The notes: generated by a model from the letters alone, not told the origin. A DNA stretch of 64,000 nucleotides from Deinococcus radiophilus (GCF_020889625.1 NZ_CP086380.1:887001-951000); one strand, 5' to 3'. Numbered from the stretch's first letter, positions 17,764-26,858 are shown. Made by a program: numbers and translations.

Positions 17764-17797
17764 AAACAGCGGCGAGAGAATCCTCCGCCGCTGTTTC
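17764..17797 (+). terminator. intrinsic terminator after the S1 protease gene
   Basis: An 11-bp perfect stem AAACAGCGGCG (17764-17774) and CGCCGCTGTTT (17786-17796). The region from here to 18024 shows no gene; it holds only unassigned low-complexity sequence. Confidence 0.75.
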
Positions 17798-18024
17798 CTT
17801 GGTTACAGACCCATAGAAACAGACTCGCCTCCACGATTTGATGTGAGGAGGCTGGCACAGCTCCGCAGGAGAGCGAGTAGACATAGACGCTGCCGGGCTC
17901 CGCGCCCATTTTCCGGATAGCTTTCACAAGGGAGAAGTTGCTCCGTTGGCACAGGCGACCGAATTTTAGCCTCAAAGCGAAATCGTACCAGCCACAGCCA
18001 GGATCATCCGTCTTCTGTCAGAGG

Positions 18025-19623
18025 TCATCTCTTACGGCGGAATTCTGTGAAAGTCCGACGTAAAAGTGCAGCACATTCACCTGCACGGTAGCCTGCACGC
18101 ACCTCAGGCTGATGTCCCCAGTGAGTCCTCAAGAGATCGCTGACCCCGCCCAATGCTCCAGCCTTGGGATTGGCTGCGCCGTACACGATGCGGCCCACCC
18201 GCGCCTCTAGAGCTGCGCCCAGACACATCGGGCAAGGCTCCAAGGTGACAACCAGGGTGCAGTCCGTCAGATAGGGTTGGCCGAGTTGCTGCGCCGCTGC
18301 CCGGAGGGCCTCAAGCTCAGCGTGACGCGTCATGTCCCCCAGCTCACGGCTGCGGTTGCGTCCCTCACCGATGAGCTGACCTGAACTATCCAGCACCACA
18401 GCACCGACCGGGGCCTCCTGGGCCGCGGCGGCTGAATGGGCACACACCAGCGCGGCGGACATCCCCTCCCAAAGGGGGTCAGACCAACTGGTGTGTTGCC
18501 GTGCCCCCAGCGCCCAGATGGGCGGGTCCAGCCCAATCCACTGGACCTGTTGTGGCTGCCCTGGATCAGCCAAGACTGGAACCTGACTGCGCCACTGCCT
18601 AGGGACGCGCCGCTCAGCCAACACGTCACTCAGCTTGCGGCGTCCACCCGGCTGCCTGATCCAGTCGCCTGCACTGGCTGTTCGCAAAACCCAGGCTGGT
18701 GGAGAATCGAAGTTCGGCGCAACCGGTGGCCCCACCTGGCCGGGCAAGATCAGCTGGCTGCCAGTCACGCTGACAGGCTGTGCCCCTGGCAGATCCAGAT
18801 GAGTCGTCTGTCCTTGTGAAATTGCCTTGGCCAGTTGGTCCAGCTGATCGGCGTGAAAGCGCAGTCCCGCTCCCTTGAGGGTCATCCTCAGCCAGCGTCT
18901 TAGGACAGCCCTAGGCTGACCGACCAGGGGGGTATGCGGCTGCAAAGATTCGGCCAGCCCTTGCAACACAGCTTCATCCTCATTGGCCCGACACGCCAGC
19001 TTCGCCAAGTGCTGCTCGGCCAGGCCGAATCTTTCGAGCAACAGTGGCATCAGGACCAGCCGCACCCATACGCGGGTCAGGTCCGTATCCTGGTTGGTGG
19101 GGTCTTCGCGCCAGGTCTGGCCCAGCGCCTGTAAATAGCCTTCTACTTCAGTTCTGGACACCGCCAAGAGAGGACGTTCCACCTGGCCCCAGCGCTCGGC
19201 AATCCCCGTCAGGACGGCTTCACCACGCAGCAGTCGCATGAGGACTGTTTCAGCCTGATCGCGGCGGGTGTGCGCGGTCAGGACATGGCTGATCTTCCGG
19301 TCACGGGCCGCCCTGGTCAGAAAGTCATAGCGGAGTCGGCGCGCCGCATCTTCAATGTTCCAACCCCGGCGCCGAGCCACTGCCCGCACATCCACGCGCG
19401 CCGTAACGAAGGGCAAGCCCAGCTCCCCGGCCAGAGCGGCCACCCAGCTGGCATCCTCCGCCGAATCGGGCCGCAGTGCGTGGTCGAAATGGGCCACCAC
19501 CGGAAACGCTCCGACTTCCAGCAAGCCGTGCAGGAGCGCCACACTGTCGGCCCCACCCGATACTCCCACCACGGCTGGCACGCCGCGGTAGGTGTTCAGG
19601 GCTTGGACGAGAGCAGCAGACAC
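18025..19623 (-). CDS. tilS: TilS-TadA fusion: tRNA-Ile lysidine synthetase + tRNA adenosine deaminase
   Basis: A bifunctional tRNA-modifying enzyme of 532 residues. The N-terminal part is TilS, which makes lysidine at position 34 of tRNA-Ile(CAU); its ATP loop is VGVSGGADS, 17 residues from the chosen GTG start, as in E. coli TilS. The C-terminal part (last ~150 residues) is TadA, which makes inosine 34 in tRNA-Arg, with zinc/catalytic motifs HAELEAL and PCPMC. The GTG at 19621-19623 lies 6 bases after TACACT, a leaderless layout; ATG at 19665 or 19719 would add 14 or 32 residues unlike TilS. A similar fusion (MesJ/cytosine deaminase) is annotated in D. radiodurans. Confidence 0.9.
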   Translation of the reverse strand: MSAALVQALNTYRGVPAVVGVSGGADSVALLHGLLEVGAFPVVAHFDHALRPDSAEDASWVAALAGELGLPFVTARVDVRAVARRRGWNIEDAARRLRYDFLTRAARDRKISHVLTAHTRRDQAETVLMRLLRGEAVLTGIAERWGQVERPLLAVSRTEVEGYLQALGQTWREDPTNQDTDLTRVWVRLVLMPLLLERFGLAEQHLAKLACRANEDEAVLQGLAESLQPHTPLVGQPRAVLRRWLRMTLKGAGLRFHADQLDQLAKAISQGQTTHLDLPGAQPVSVTGSQLILPGQVGPPVAPNFDSPPAWVLRTASAGDWIRQPGGRRKLSDVLAERRVPRQWRSQVPVLADPGQPQQVQWIGLDPPIWALGARQHTSWSDPLWEGMSAALVCAHSAAAAQEAPVGAVVLDSSGQLIGEGRNRSRELGDMTRHAELEALRAAAQQLGQPYLTDCTLVVTLEPCPMCLGAALEARVGRIVYGAANPKAGALGGVSDLLRTHWGHQPEVRAGYRAGECAALLRRTFTEFRRKR

Positions 19624-19732
19624 CGTGCCAGTGTAATGGATCGCCACCAGACGGCCCTGCACCATCAGAATTGTCAAATTTCCCCTATGACAGTCATTCC
19701 CTAGGCAGTTACCAGTCATTGGGTCAAATCAG

Positions 19733-19868
19733 CTGACAAATGCCAATCACCGGAGTATGATGGCGCAAGTCCAGAGCGGCGGCAGGGCGTTTGATCCTTC
19801 TCGCCCTCCTGTGGTCCCTGCTATCCTCCGGGCCTGCCGGGCCGCAGCTTTGACCGGCCGTCTTTTTT
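19733..19868 (+). promoter_or_regulatory. promoter and structured leader of the Lrp/AsnC gene
   Basis: CTGACA (19733-19738), a 17-base spacer and TATGAT (19756-19761) form a good promoter. The following leader has a hairpin AGGGCG/CGCCCT (19784-19789, 19802-19807) and then GGCCG/CGGCC (19840-19844, 19855-19859) followed directly by TCTTTTTT (19861-19868), which resembles an intrinsic terminator 50 bases before the coding start. This could be an attenuator of the regulator gene or a separate small RNA of about 100 bases. Confidence 0.5.
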
Positions 19869-19919
19869 AGTGCTGAGTCGCTCAACCACTTTTGCTCTCC
19901 TTCCCCCCACCGAGGCTCC

Positions 19920-20423
19920 ATGAAGAACAACGAACCTGCCACATCCAATAAGCGCAAATCTACCCCCGCCCCCACACGCCTCGATCAGCTGGACCTTCAG
20001 CTGGTGGACGCCCTGCAACGTGATGCCCGCCTGAGCATCCGCGAACTGGGCCGCCGCCTAGGTGTCTCCGCACCTACGGTATCGGACCGCCTCAGCCGCC
20101 TAGAAGATGCTGGAGTGATTCGCTCTTACGGCGCAGTGGTCTCTCTGAGTGCCTTGGGCTACGGCGTAGTGGCCTTTGTGGGTGTGTTCGATACCGGCGA
20201 GAAATTCAGCGCCCTAGATACCTGGGCCAAGGAGCATCCAGCCGTGCTGGAATGCCACCACGTCACTGGACGTTTCGCTGCCCTGATGAAGATTGCTGTG
20301 CCGACCATTGAGGAGCTGAACAGCCTGGTCATGGAGCTGGTAGACATGGGCGTACAGTGCGATACCAGTATCGTGCTGAGCTCACCCGTACCGGACAAGA
20401 TGGTGACGGTTCAGCCATCGTAA
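19920..20423 (+). CDS. Lrp/AsnC-family transcriptional regulator
   Basis: A 167-residue regulator with a basic, disordered N-terminal tail (1-20), an AsnC-type helix-turn-helix (about 22-70; LDLQLVDALQRDARLSIRELG then VSAPTVSDRLSRLE) and a RAM/AsnC ligand-binding domain (about 80-155; HHVTGRFAALMKIAVPT). Such proteins usually sense amino acids and form octamers. The effector and targets are not evident from neighbours. Transcription seems to pass through a leader containing a terminator-like hairpin. Confidence 0.92.
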   Translation: MKNNEPATSNKRKSTPAPTRLDQLDLQLVDALQRDARLSIRELGRRLGVSAPTVSDRLSRLEDAGVIRSYGAVVSLSALGYGVVAFVGVFDTGEKFSALDTWAKEHPAVLECHHVTGRFAALMKIAVPTIEELNSLVMELVDMGVQCDTSIVLSSPVPDKMVTVQPS

Positions 20424-20439
20424 TTGGCTGCAAATCATA

Positions 20440-20484
20440 AACGGGGCGCGGGGAACATGTCATTTTCATTCCCCGCGCCCCGTT
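20440..20484. terminator. strong bidirectional terminator hairpin between convergent genes
   Basis: A perfect 16-bp stem (20440-20455 with 20469-20484, core ACGGGGCGCGGGG) and a 13-base T/A-rich loop, between the convergent Lrp/AsnC gene and the stress-protein gene. A run of As flanks one side; there is no long T-run. Confidence 0.7.
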
Positions 20485-20495
20485 CGTTGATAAAC

Positions 20496-20996
20496 CTATT
20501 CCAGAGCTACCGACTGGTTGGTTCCCATATCTGCCTGGTTCCCGGTCAGCAGACCTTTGGCCGTCTGGAAAGCCGAAGCCAGCTTGCCACTGCTCTCCCA
20601 CAACTCGGCGCCGTGCGTTTCCACGCGGACCAGCTGGACGTTGGGGTCATCAATGCCTTCAGGGAAATAAGCCTTGTAAAAGTCGCTCCAGACTTCTTCC
20701 AGCTTGGTGCGGTCTTCGACCAGACTGGCACGCCCGGTGATGCTGACATAGTTCTGGCCGTCCGGCTGGCTGTACGCCAGGTTAATCTGCTCACGCTTGG
20801 AAATGTCCTGCACCCACTCGGAGTCTTTGCCCCCGATAAACCACAAGTCGCCGTCAAATTCCTGGTCCTGAGTGGTGACAGGGCGGCTGTGCAAGTGGCC
20901 CTCGTCGGTCTGGGTCACCAGCATGCAGAATTTGATGCCTCGGATCAGCTCGGCCACCTTCTGGATGGCCTGCTCGCGGGTCAGATCGTTGCTCAT
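20496..20996 (-). CDS. general stress protein 26-like flavin-binding protein (PNPOx fold)
   Basis: A 166-residue split-barrel protein of the pyridoxamine-phosphate-oxidase-like superfamily. CMLVTQTDEGHLHSRPVTTQ, DLWFIGGKDSEWVQDI and INLAYSQPDGQNYVSITGRASLVEDR are typical of the B. subtilis GSP26-type group, which bind flavin and are stress-induced. The ATG at 20994-20996 is preferred to a frame extending to 21041, whose first 15 residues are unlike the family. It converges with the Lrp/AsnC gene and shares the hairpin terminator. Confidence 0.85.
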   Translation of the reverse strand: MSNDLTREQAIQKVAELIRGIKFCMLVTQTDEGHLHSRPVTTQDQEFDGDLWFIGGKDSEWVQDISKREQINLAYSQPDGQNYVSITGRASLVEDRTKLEEVWSDFYKAYFPEGIDDPNVQLVRVETHGAELWESSGKLASAFQTAKGLLTGNQADMGTNQSVALE

Positions 20997-21045
20997 AGAT
21001 TCAGCATGCCAGATTACGCGTACTGCACCGCCAAAGCTCAAGCGT

Positions 21046-21870
21046 TTATGAGTGCTGGACTATAAAACGGTTCCAGGTGTCGTCAGTCCTAGGCAGCTTC
21101 TGCGCTTCGGTCCAGGCCCAGTAGGGAGTGTAGAGGCTGCGCGAGGTCAGCAGCTCCTGCCGGAATACCTCGGCACTTAGGCCCGTAGCCAGGTAGCCGG
21201 ACTCAGAGAAGCGGCGCAGGCTGAGTGCCCGGTCATAGTCCACCCGGATAATTTCTGGCTGCCAGCCCTGGGGCGTCGCGGTCAACAACAGATAGGCCGC
21301 TCTGGGGTCCCCGTCAGACGATACGCCCACACCGCCAGTATTTAGCACCAGCGTGTCGCCACTGCGGTGAATGACAGGCCGGTGAATGTGCGACCCCACA
21401 ATCACGCCATGCAGACCAGCCACCTCGCGCAAGCGCTCCGCCGAGGTGCGGTCGCTGACGCCCTCACGGTAGTTGTCGGGCGTACCGTGGGCGACCTGCA
21501 CATCTGGCAGACCCGGTGCATGCAGGGTTTCGGTGAGTGCCCAGTCCTGTGGCACATACAGCAAGCCCCCGCGGTCCAGCTGCTCAGCATTCCAGGCGGT
21601 GGCTTCCCAGAAGGGATCAGTGAACCAGTCGGACGGCAGATTGTCAGAGCGCTCCTGCCACAGCCGCAGCAAATCATCATGGTTACCCAAGATGAAGGTC
21701 ACACCGTCCAGCGCCAGCAATTCATGCATCACTGCTGCTGAATCCGGACCACGGTTGACCAGATCGCCATTCACGATGATGCGGTCTACATCACGCCTGC
21801 GAAGATCGGCCAGGGTGGCCCTCAAAGCAGATAGGTTGCCGTGAATATCGGCCAGTACGGCAACTCTCAT
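21046..21870 (-). CDS. calcineurin-like metallophosphoesterase
   Basis: A 274-residue phosphoesterase with the standard metal motifs: D-x-H (LADIHGN, near residue 6), [14 protein letters not shown] ([11 protein letters not shown]), a later GTPD-containing segment and GSHIHRP. The family includes serine/threonine phosphatases, diadenosine-polyphosphate hydrolases and 2',3'-cyclic phosphodiesterases, and the substrate is open. The ATG at 21868-21870 is 7 bases after TAAAAT on the minus strand; upstream in-frame ATGs at 21879 and 21912 are less likely. It is divergent from plsY, both genes having leaderless-type promoters in a 70-bp gap. Confidence 0.88.
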   Translation of the reverse strand: MRVAVLADIHGNLSALRATLADLRRRDVDRIIVNGDLVNRGPDSAAVMHELLALDGVTFILGNHDDLLRLWQERSDNLPSDWFTDPFWEATAWNAEQLDRGGLLYVPQDWALTETLHAPGLPDVQVAHGTPDNYREGVSDRTSAERLREVAGLHGVIVGSHIHRPVIHRSGDTLVLNTGGVGVSSDGDPRAAYLLLTATPQGWQPEIIRVDYDRALSLRRFSESGYLATGLSAEVFRQELLTSRSLYTPYWAWTEAQKLPRTDDTWNRFIVQHS

Positions 21871-21941
21871 GGTCTGCATTTTACTCGGCCTATCAGCAGA
21901 CATTTGGGTCATCCCTTCCCAAGCCAGCTAAAATATGGCCC

Positions 21942-22550
21942 GTGATCCTGCTCAACTTGGCTGTGGCCGTGCTGTCCTATCTCCTCGGTGCCATCCCCGC
22001 TGCGGCGTGGGTGGCCCGCTCGCGTGGGGTAGACATCCGTACAGTCGGCAGCGGAAACAGTGGGGCAACCAATGTCCTGCGCTCACTGGGCAAAGGTCCG
22101 GCGGCGTTCGTGGCGGCGTTCGATATTCTCAAAGGAGTGCTGGCCGTCATGCTGGCGCGCCTGATGGGTCTGGACCCGGCCTGGGTGGCGCTGTGCGGGG
22201 TGCTGGCCGTCATCGGGCATAACTTCAGCGTCTTTCTGAGCGGGCGGGGTGGCAAGGGCGTAGCCACCTCCTTCGGCACCGTTGCAGCGCTCTCCCCTGC
22301 CATCGGCATCTTTGCCTTCGTCCTGGCTATCTTTACCATGTGGCTGACCCGCTTTGTGAGTGCCGGCAGCATCATCGGAGCGGCAGCGGTACTGGCGCTG
22401 CTGGGTTTCAGCTATCTGGTGCAGCTGCCCCCACCCTGGTATGCCACCGCCGCACTGGCTTTTCTGGCTTCGCTGCTGATCTGGCAACACCGCGACAATA
22501 TCAGGCGGCTGACGGGCGGGAATGAGCGGCGCTTGGGCGAGAAGGCGTAA
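21942..22550 (+). CDS. plsY: acyl-phosphate:glycerol-3-phosphate acyltransferase PlsY
   Basis: A 202-residue membrane enzyme that transfers an acyl group from acyl phosphate to glycerol-3-phosphate, the first step of phospholipid synthesis. It shows the three conserved loops: [13 protein letters not shown] (about 32-44), [19 protein letters not shown] (about 93-111) and the later hydrophobic core, with five hydrophobic segments. The GTG start at 21942 lies 7 bases after TAAAAT (21929-21934), a leaderless arrangement. The partner plsX is not in the window. Confidence 0.95.
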   Translation: MILLNLAVAVLSYLLGAIPAAAWVARSRGVDIRTVGSGNSGATNVLRSLGKGPAAFVAAFDILKGVLAVMLARLMGLDPAWVALCGVLAVIGHNFSVFLSGRGGKGVATSFGTVAALSPAIGIFAFVLAIFTMWLTRFVSAGSIIGAAAVLALLGFSYLVQLPPPWYATAALAFLASLLIWQHRDNIRRLTGGNERRLGEKA

Positions 22551-22735
22551 TGGTTTCTGCGCGAACCTGCAGTACACGGCACAACCCCACCCCTTTCGCG
22601 CAACCCGAATTGTCCCACTGGCACGCCATCCGCTAACGCAAGAGCAATGGCGTCATCTGGCCAAAGTCAATTCACAATAGGGCTCGCGCAAATCGGGTGA
22701 TTCCACGCCTGCAGCACGGCATTGATAGAATGACC
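22551..22735 (+). other. putative CRISPR leader region
   Basis: The 185 bases between plsY and the first intact repeat. The repeat orientation (3' end ATTGAAAC) and the damaged last repeat at the other end both place the leader on this side. It is moderately AT-rich around 22660-22680 (GTCAATTCACAATA), where a -10-like box could sit. No gene was recognised. Confidence 0.45.
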
Positions 22736-23276
22736 GTTGCACCTGGCCTTCGGGCTGGGTGAGGATTGAAACAACCTCATCACCATCAGAAAGGCCGAGA
22801 GATTTAAGTTGCACCTGGCCTTCGGGCTGGGTGAGGATTGAAACAGCTTGGGACACCCGACCCGCAGCCAGATCACGGTGTTGCACCTGGCCTTCGGGCT
22901 GGGTGAGGATTGAAACGCTTTGCTTCCGCTCACGGCTCAGGCGTTCGGGTTGCACCTGGCCTTCGGGCTGGGTGAGGATTGAAACACGTAATGCTCAAGA
23001 TGCACCCGGTTATATATCGGGTTGCACCTGGCCTTCGGGCTGGGTGAGGATTGAAACTGGACATCTCCGACCTGATTAGCGCTGGAGACCTCAGTTGCAC
23101 CTGGCCTTCGGGCTGGGTGAGGATTGAAACCAGCTCGGCGCGGCGCTGTGCCAGTTCGGCGTCGGTGTTGCACCTGGCCTTCGGGCTGGGTGAGGATTGA
23201 AACAAATTCTGGGCTGGTCATCATGTCGTAACGGTTGCTGTTGCACCTGGCCTTCGGGCTGAGGAACGCAATCCTC
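22736..23276 (+). CRISPR. CRISPR array: 8 repeats of 37 bp, 7 spacers
   Basis: Seven identical 37-base repeats start at 22736, 22808, 22880, 22949, 23021, 23094 and 23167; each begins GTTGCACCTGGCC and ends GGATTGAAAC. An eighth, at 23240, matches for 22 bases and then degenerates. Spacers are 35, 35, 32, 35, 36, 36 and 36 bases. The repeat folds into an 8-bp hairpin with two G-U pairs around a TTC loop. The ATTGAAAC end is common in type I and type III arrays. No cas gene lies within 22 kb on the left or 40 kb on the right, so any machinery must be encoded elsewhere. The spacers differ from each other. Confidence 0.97.
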
Positions 23277-23303
23277 CTGCTTCGGCGGCACTAGCATGAG
23301 CCC

Positions 23304-24116
23304 ATGCCCGAGCTGCCCGAAGTCGAAACCACCCGCCGAAAGATCGCACCGCTGGTCACAGGCCGCACCGTGCTAGAGATTGAGCATTTCAGCCCGGACA
23401 AATACCCGGACACTGAATTGGCCCACGGCCGGATCATTAGCGAAGTGCAGCGACGGGGCAAATACCTGATTTTGCCACTGGCCGACCAGGCTGGCGGGCC
23501 TGCCGATTACGAGCTGATCGTGCATCTGGGCATGACCGGGGGCTTCCGGCTGGAAGAGACACAACATACCCGCCTCACCTTACGGCTAAATGACGGCGCG
23601 CTGCATTTCCATGATCCCAGGCGTTTCGGAAAAGTGCGAGTGGTGCGGGTAGGCGACTACGCAGCGCTGCCCACCCTGGCAGCAATGGGCCCTGAGCCGC
23701 TAGAAGACGACTTTGCGCTGGAGCCGTTTGCCGAAGCCGCCGCCAAGGCCGGAGCCGTCAAACCCTGGTTGCTGAGCCAGAAGCCAGTAGCAGGTGTGGG
23801 CAACATCTACGCCGATGAAGCACTGTGGCGTGCCCAGATCCACCCGGCGCAGACGCGATTAAGTGCCGAGCAAGCAGCGCAGCTACACACGGCCATCCGC
23901 GAGGTGATGGAAGAAGCCGTGAACCTGGGCGGCAGTTCGTTGGGCGGCGGCACGGGCAATTACCGTCAGCATGACGGCGACTGGGGCGGCTTTCAGCTAC
24001 AGCACGCGGCTTACGGGCGAGGCGGACAACCCTGCCCCCGCTGCGGCACACCCATTGAGAAAACTGTCCTGGGCCAGCGGGGCACCCATCACTGCCCGCA
24101 GTGCCAGCCGAGCTAA
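23304..24116 (+). CDS. mutM: formamidopyrimidine-DNA glycosylase
   Basis: A base-excision repair enzyme of 270 residues that removes 8-oxoguanine and ring-opened purines and nicks the site. It begins with the required MPELPEVET (Pro2 is the nucleophile, Glu3 the acid), has the K of LGMTGGF, the H2TH segment VAGVGNIYADEALW (about 165-178) and a C-terminal zinc finger (CPRCGTPIEKTVLGQRGTHHCPQC). The ATG follows TAGCAT (23292-23297) by 6 bases and starts 28 bases after the last CRISPR repeat; the two are probably unrelated. Confidence 0.97.
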   Translation: MPELPEVETTRRKIAPLVTGRTVLEIEHFSPDKYPDTELAHGRIISEVQRRGKYLILPLADQAGGPADYELIVHLGMTGGFRLEETQHTRLTLRLNDGALHFHDPRRFGKVRVVRVGDYAALPTLAAMGPEPLEDDFALEPFAEAAAKAGAVKPWLLSQKPVAGVGNIYADEALWRAQIHPAQTRLSAEQAAQLHTAIREVMEEAVNLGGSSLGGGTGNYRQHDGDWGGFQLQHAAYGRGGQPCPRCGTPIEKTVLGQRGTHHCPQCQPS

Positions 24117-24132
24117 CGGCTAGACTCGGACC

Positions 24133-24780
24133 ATGACCGACCTCACCTCGCTGCGCCTGTCCTACACCCGCGCTGCCCTGAGCAAAGGGGCCATGCACGC
24201 CGACCCTGCCGCCCAATTCAGCGACTGGCTGGCGGCAGCCCTGGCCCATGAGAGATTGGACGAACCTTATGCCTTTGCCCTGGCCACTGCCGATGCCGAG
24301 GGCCAACCCAGCGTAAGAACATTGCTGCTGCGAGGAGTGGACGCCGAGGGATGCCCCAGCTTTTACACCAACTACGACTCGGAAAAAGGCCGGGCGCTGT
24401 CTCAGAACCCCCGCGCCGAGATGCTGTTTTACTGGGATGTGCTAGAGCAGCAGGTGCGGGTACGCGGACGGGTCGAGCCGCTGGACCCACAAGAAAGCAC
24501 CCGTTACTTTCACTTGCGCCCCCGAGACAGCCAGTTGGCTGCACATGTCTCTGCGCCACAGAGTGGCCCGGTAGAAAGCCGTGAGGTGCTGGAAGGCCGC
24601 TTTGCCGCGCTCCATGAACAATTTGGGGGCCAGGATGTGCCGCGCCCCGACTTCTGGGGTGGCTACCGCCTGATTCCGGAGCGCTGGGAGTTCTGGCAAG
24701 GCCGCCCCAACCGGATGCATGACCGCCTGGTGTATGTCCGCGCTGGGGACGGCTGGACGCTAGAGCGGCTGATGCCCTAA
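24133..24780 (+). CDS. pdxH: pyridoxamine 5'-phosphate oxidase
   Basis: An FMN enzyme of 215 residues that oxidises pyridoxamine or pyridoxine 5'-phosphate to pyridoxal 5'-phosphate. It carries [45 protein letters not shown], and the diagnostic C-terminal segments [23 protein letters not shown] and WTLERLMP. The ATG is 6 bases after TAGACT (24122-24127), which lies just past the mutM stop. Confidence 0.96.
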   Translation: MTDLTSLRLSYTRAALSKGAMHADPAAQFSDWLAAALAHERLDEPYAFALATADAEGQPSVRTLLLRGVDAEGCPSFYTNYDSEKGRALSQNPRAEMLFYWDVLEQQVRVRGRVEPLDPQESTRYFHLRPRDSQLAAHVSAPQSGPVESREVLEGRFAALHEQFGGQDVPRPDFWGGYRLIPERWEFWQGRPNRMHDRLVYVRAGDGWTLERLMP

Positions 24781-24902
24781 AGCCGTTTTCCCGTGCAGAG
24801 CCCGATAGGTCTACTCGCCCAAAAGACAGGACATGGCGCCAGTCCTACGTGACGGGGAACTTCTTCCCCACCCACCGCGTACCTCTAAGCAGGAGGACAC
24901 AA

Positions 24903-25448
24903 GTGGACTTTTATCTTCTTGCGCTGATTGTGGGAGGCGGCCTGCTGCTGCTCTCACTGCTTGGCGGACACGATACCGACCTGGATATGGGCGGCGGGAG
25001 CGGCCTGGATTCTGCCGACCCCGGCCATACCGAGACGGGCGATCTGGCGTCCTGGTTTTCCATGCGGGCGCTGGTGGCATTTGCCGCTTTTTTCGGGCTG
25101 GCTGGGGTCGTTGGTCGCCTGCTGGGGTTGGAGGGCTTAGCGCAACTGCTGACCGCGCTGGTCAGTGGCCTGCTGGCGGGCGTGCTGACGGCGGCCACCT
25201 TCCGCCTGGCCCGCAGTCGGGGCAATGTCTCGTTCGAGGCTGCCACACTGGTAGGCCGGGTCGGACAGGTCATCATTCCCATTGCTCCCGGCAAGCTGGG
25301 GCGCGTGTCGCTGGAACTGGGCGCCCAGACCGAGCAACTGACCGCCCGCAGTGACCAGACCCTCGGCGCTGGACAAACCGTGATCGTCACGGCCGAAGAA
25401 AGCGGCGTACTGGAAGTGCAGGCTTGGGGTGGTGGCCTGGACCTCTAA
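24903..25448 (+). CDS. NfeD-like membrane protein, partner of the flotillin
   Basis: A 181-residue protein with an N-terminal membrane helix (about 4-22), a Gly/Asp-rich loop, two more hydrophobic segments (about 58-80, 88-110) and a C-terminal OB-like beta domain (about 120-180; ATLVGRVGQVIIPIAPGKLGRVSLELG). This is the NfeD/YqiJ layout; such proteins are usually encoded next to flotillins. The GTG at 24903 has a strong ribosome site (AGGAGG, 24891-24896), preferred over an upstream ATG at 24849. The flotillin gene follows 52 bases later. Confidence 0.85.
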   Translation: MDFYLLALIVGGGLLLLSLLGGHDTDLDMGGGSGLDSADPGHTETGDLASWFSMRALVAFAAFFGLAGVVGRLLGLEGLAQLLTALVSGLLAGVLTAATFRLARSRGNVSFEAATLVGRVGQVIIPIAPGKLGRVSLELGAQTEQLTARSDQTLGAGQTVIVTAEESGVLEVQAWGGGLDL

Positions 25449-25499
25449 CCGCGTCAGCCGTTTGTCCACTCGCCTACTCGCTTCCCAGGAGGTTTTTTT

Positions 25500-26858
25500 A
25501 TGGTTCCTACTCTGATTGTCGGCGGCATGTTCCTGATTGCCCTTGTTTTCTTGCTGATCCTGATCCAATCCATGCTGATCGTGGTGCCACCCAACCGAGT
25601 GCTGGTCATTTCGGGCAAAAGCCGCGCCACCGCTTCCGGAGACCGGGTCGGCTACCGGGTCATTCGCGGTGGGCGGGCCTTCCGCATTCCGGTGCTGGAA
25701 AAGGCCAGCTGGATGGACCTCACCACCATCCCACTGGACCTGAGCATCGAAAACGCCTACTCCAAGGGCGGCATTCCGCTGCGAATTCACGCGGTGGCCA
25801 ACGTCAAGGTCAACGCCCACGAGCCGTTTCTGAGCAATGCGATTGAGCGCTTTTTGGACGTGCCGCGTGATCAGCTGACCGGCATTGTCCGCGACACGTT
25901 GGAAGGCAACCTGCGCGGTGTGGTCGCCACCCTGACGCCTGAGGAGATCAACGAGGACCGCCTGCGCTTCGCTGAGGCGCTGATGGAAGAGGCCGAGCAT
26001 GACCTGAACAGCCTGGGCATCAAGCTTGACACCCTCAAGATTCAGAACGTGACCGACGAGAGCGGCTACCTGGACTCCATCGGGCGCCGCCAGACCGCCG
26101 AGGTGCTGAAGGAGGCCCGTATCGCCGAGGCCACCCGCAACGCCGAGGCCAGCGAAGTGGAAGCGCAGGCCAAGCAGCGGGCCACCATCGCGCAGACCAT
26201 TTCCGAGCAGGCGATTTTGGAGCGGCAGACCGAGCTGCGGATTCGCCGCGCCGAGCTGGAAGCGCAGTCGGCCGCCCGCGAGAACGAGGCGCAGGTGTCG
26301 GCCGAGCGGGCCAAGGTCACGGCCGAGCAGCAGCTGGAGCAAGAGCGCATCATCCTCAACCAGAAGCGGCTGGAAGCCGACATCGTGGCCCCGGCCCGCG
26401 CCCGCCGCGAGGCCGAGATGCTCAAGGCCCAGGCGGAGGCGGCACCCATCGTCGAAGAAGGCCGCGCCCGCGCCGAGGCGGTGCGGCAGATTGTCGCCGC
26501 CTTTGCCGATGCCGGCCCCGACGCCGAGCGGGCCTACGTGCTGAACATGCTTCCCTCGATTGTGGACACCTTCGCCGAGAGCGTGAAAGCGGTGGACATC
26601 GGCAAGATCACCGTGATTGATTCCGGAAGTGGTCAGGCCACCCAGAGCGCCATGCAGACCCTGCCCCGTAACGTCATCGGGCTGGTAGAGCAGGTCGAGA
26701 CGGCCACCGGCGTGAGCCTGCTGGGCCTGCTGCGGGGCAGCGGCGAGGCACCCAGCGGCGGTGTTCCTGCACCTCAGGACCAGCCTTCTTCCCAGCCGTT
26801 CAGCGTTCCCAGTGTCACGGTACGCCGCGAAAGCAGCGGTGAGGAACAGCCGCTCTAA
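25500..26858 (+). CDS. flotillin-family SPFH protein
   Basis: A 452-residue protein with an N-terminal hydrophobic anchor (about 5-25), an SPFH/band-7 domain (about 30-200; PNRVLVISGKSRAT, IPLDLSIENAYSKGGIPLRIHAVANVKVN) and a long Glu/Ala-rich coiled coil (about 200-345), followed by a flotillin C-terminal segment and a Pro/Ser tail. Flotillins form membrane-bound oligomeric scaffolds linked to membrane order. The NfeD-like gene just upstream is the expected partner (as in yqiJ-yqiK). AGGAGG is 8 bases before ATG. Confidence 0.92.
   Translation: MVPTLIVGGMFLIALVFLLILIQSMLIVVPPNRVLVISGKSRATASGDRVGYRVIRGGRAFRIPVLEKASWMDLTTIPLDLSIENAYSKGGIPLRIHAVANVKVNAHEPFLSNAIERFLDVPRDQLTGIVRDTLEGNLRGVVATLTPEEINEDRLRFAEALMEEAEHDLNSLGIKLDTLKIQNVTDESGYLDSIGRRQTAEVLKEARIAEATRNAEASEVEAQAKQRATIAQTISEQAILERQTELRIRRAELEAQSAARENEAQVSAERAKVTAEQQLEQERIILNQKRLEADIVAPARARREAEMLKAQAEAAPIVEEGRARAEAVRQIVAAFADAGPDAERAYVLNMLPSIVDTFAESVKAVDIGKITVIDSGSGQATQSAMQTLPRNVIGLVEQVETATGVSLLGLLRGSGEAPSGGVPAPQDQPSSQPFSVPSVTVRRESSGEEQPL

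Noticed and set aside
17797..18024. Possible tRNA or small RNA between the S1 protease and tilS-tadA
   Set aside because: I found no cloverleaf, no TTC loop signature and no promoter; nothing to annotate.
22773..23239. Self-targeting spacers within the window
   Set aside because: I looked for spacer matches to genes in the window and found only short (about 11-base) coincidences, none convincing.
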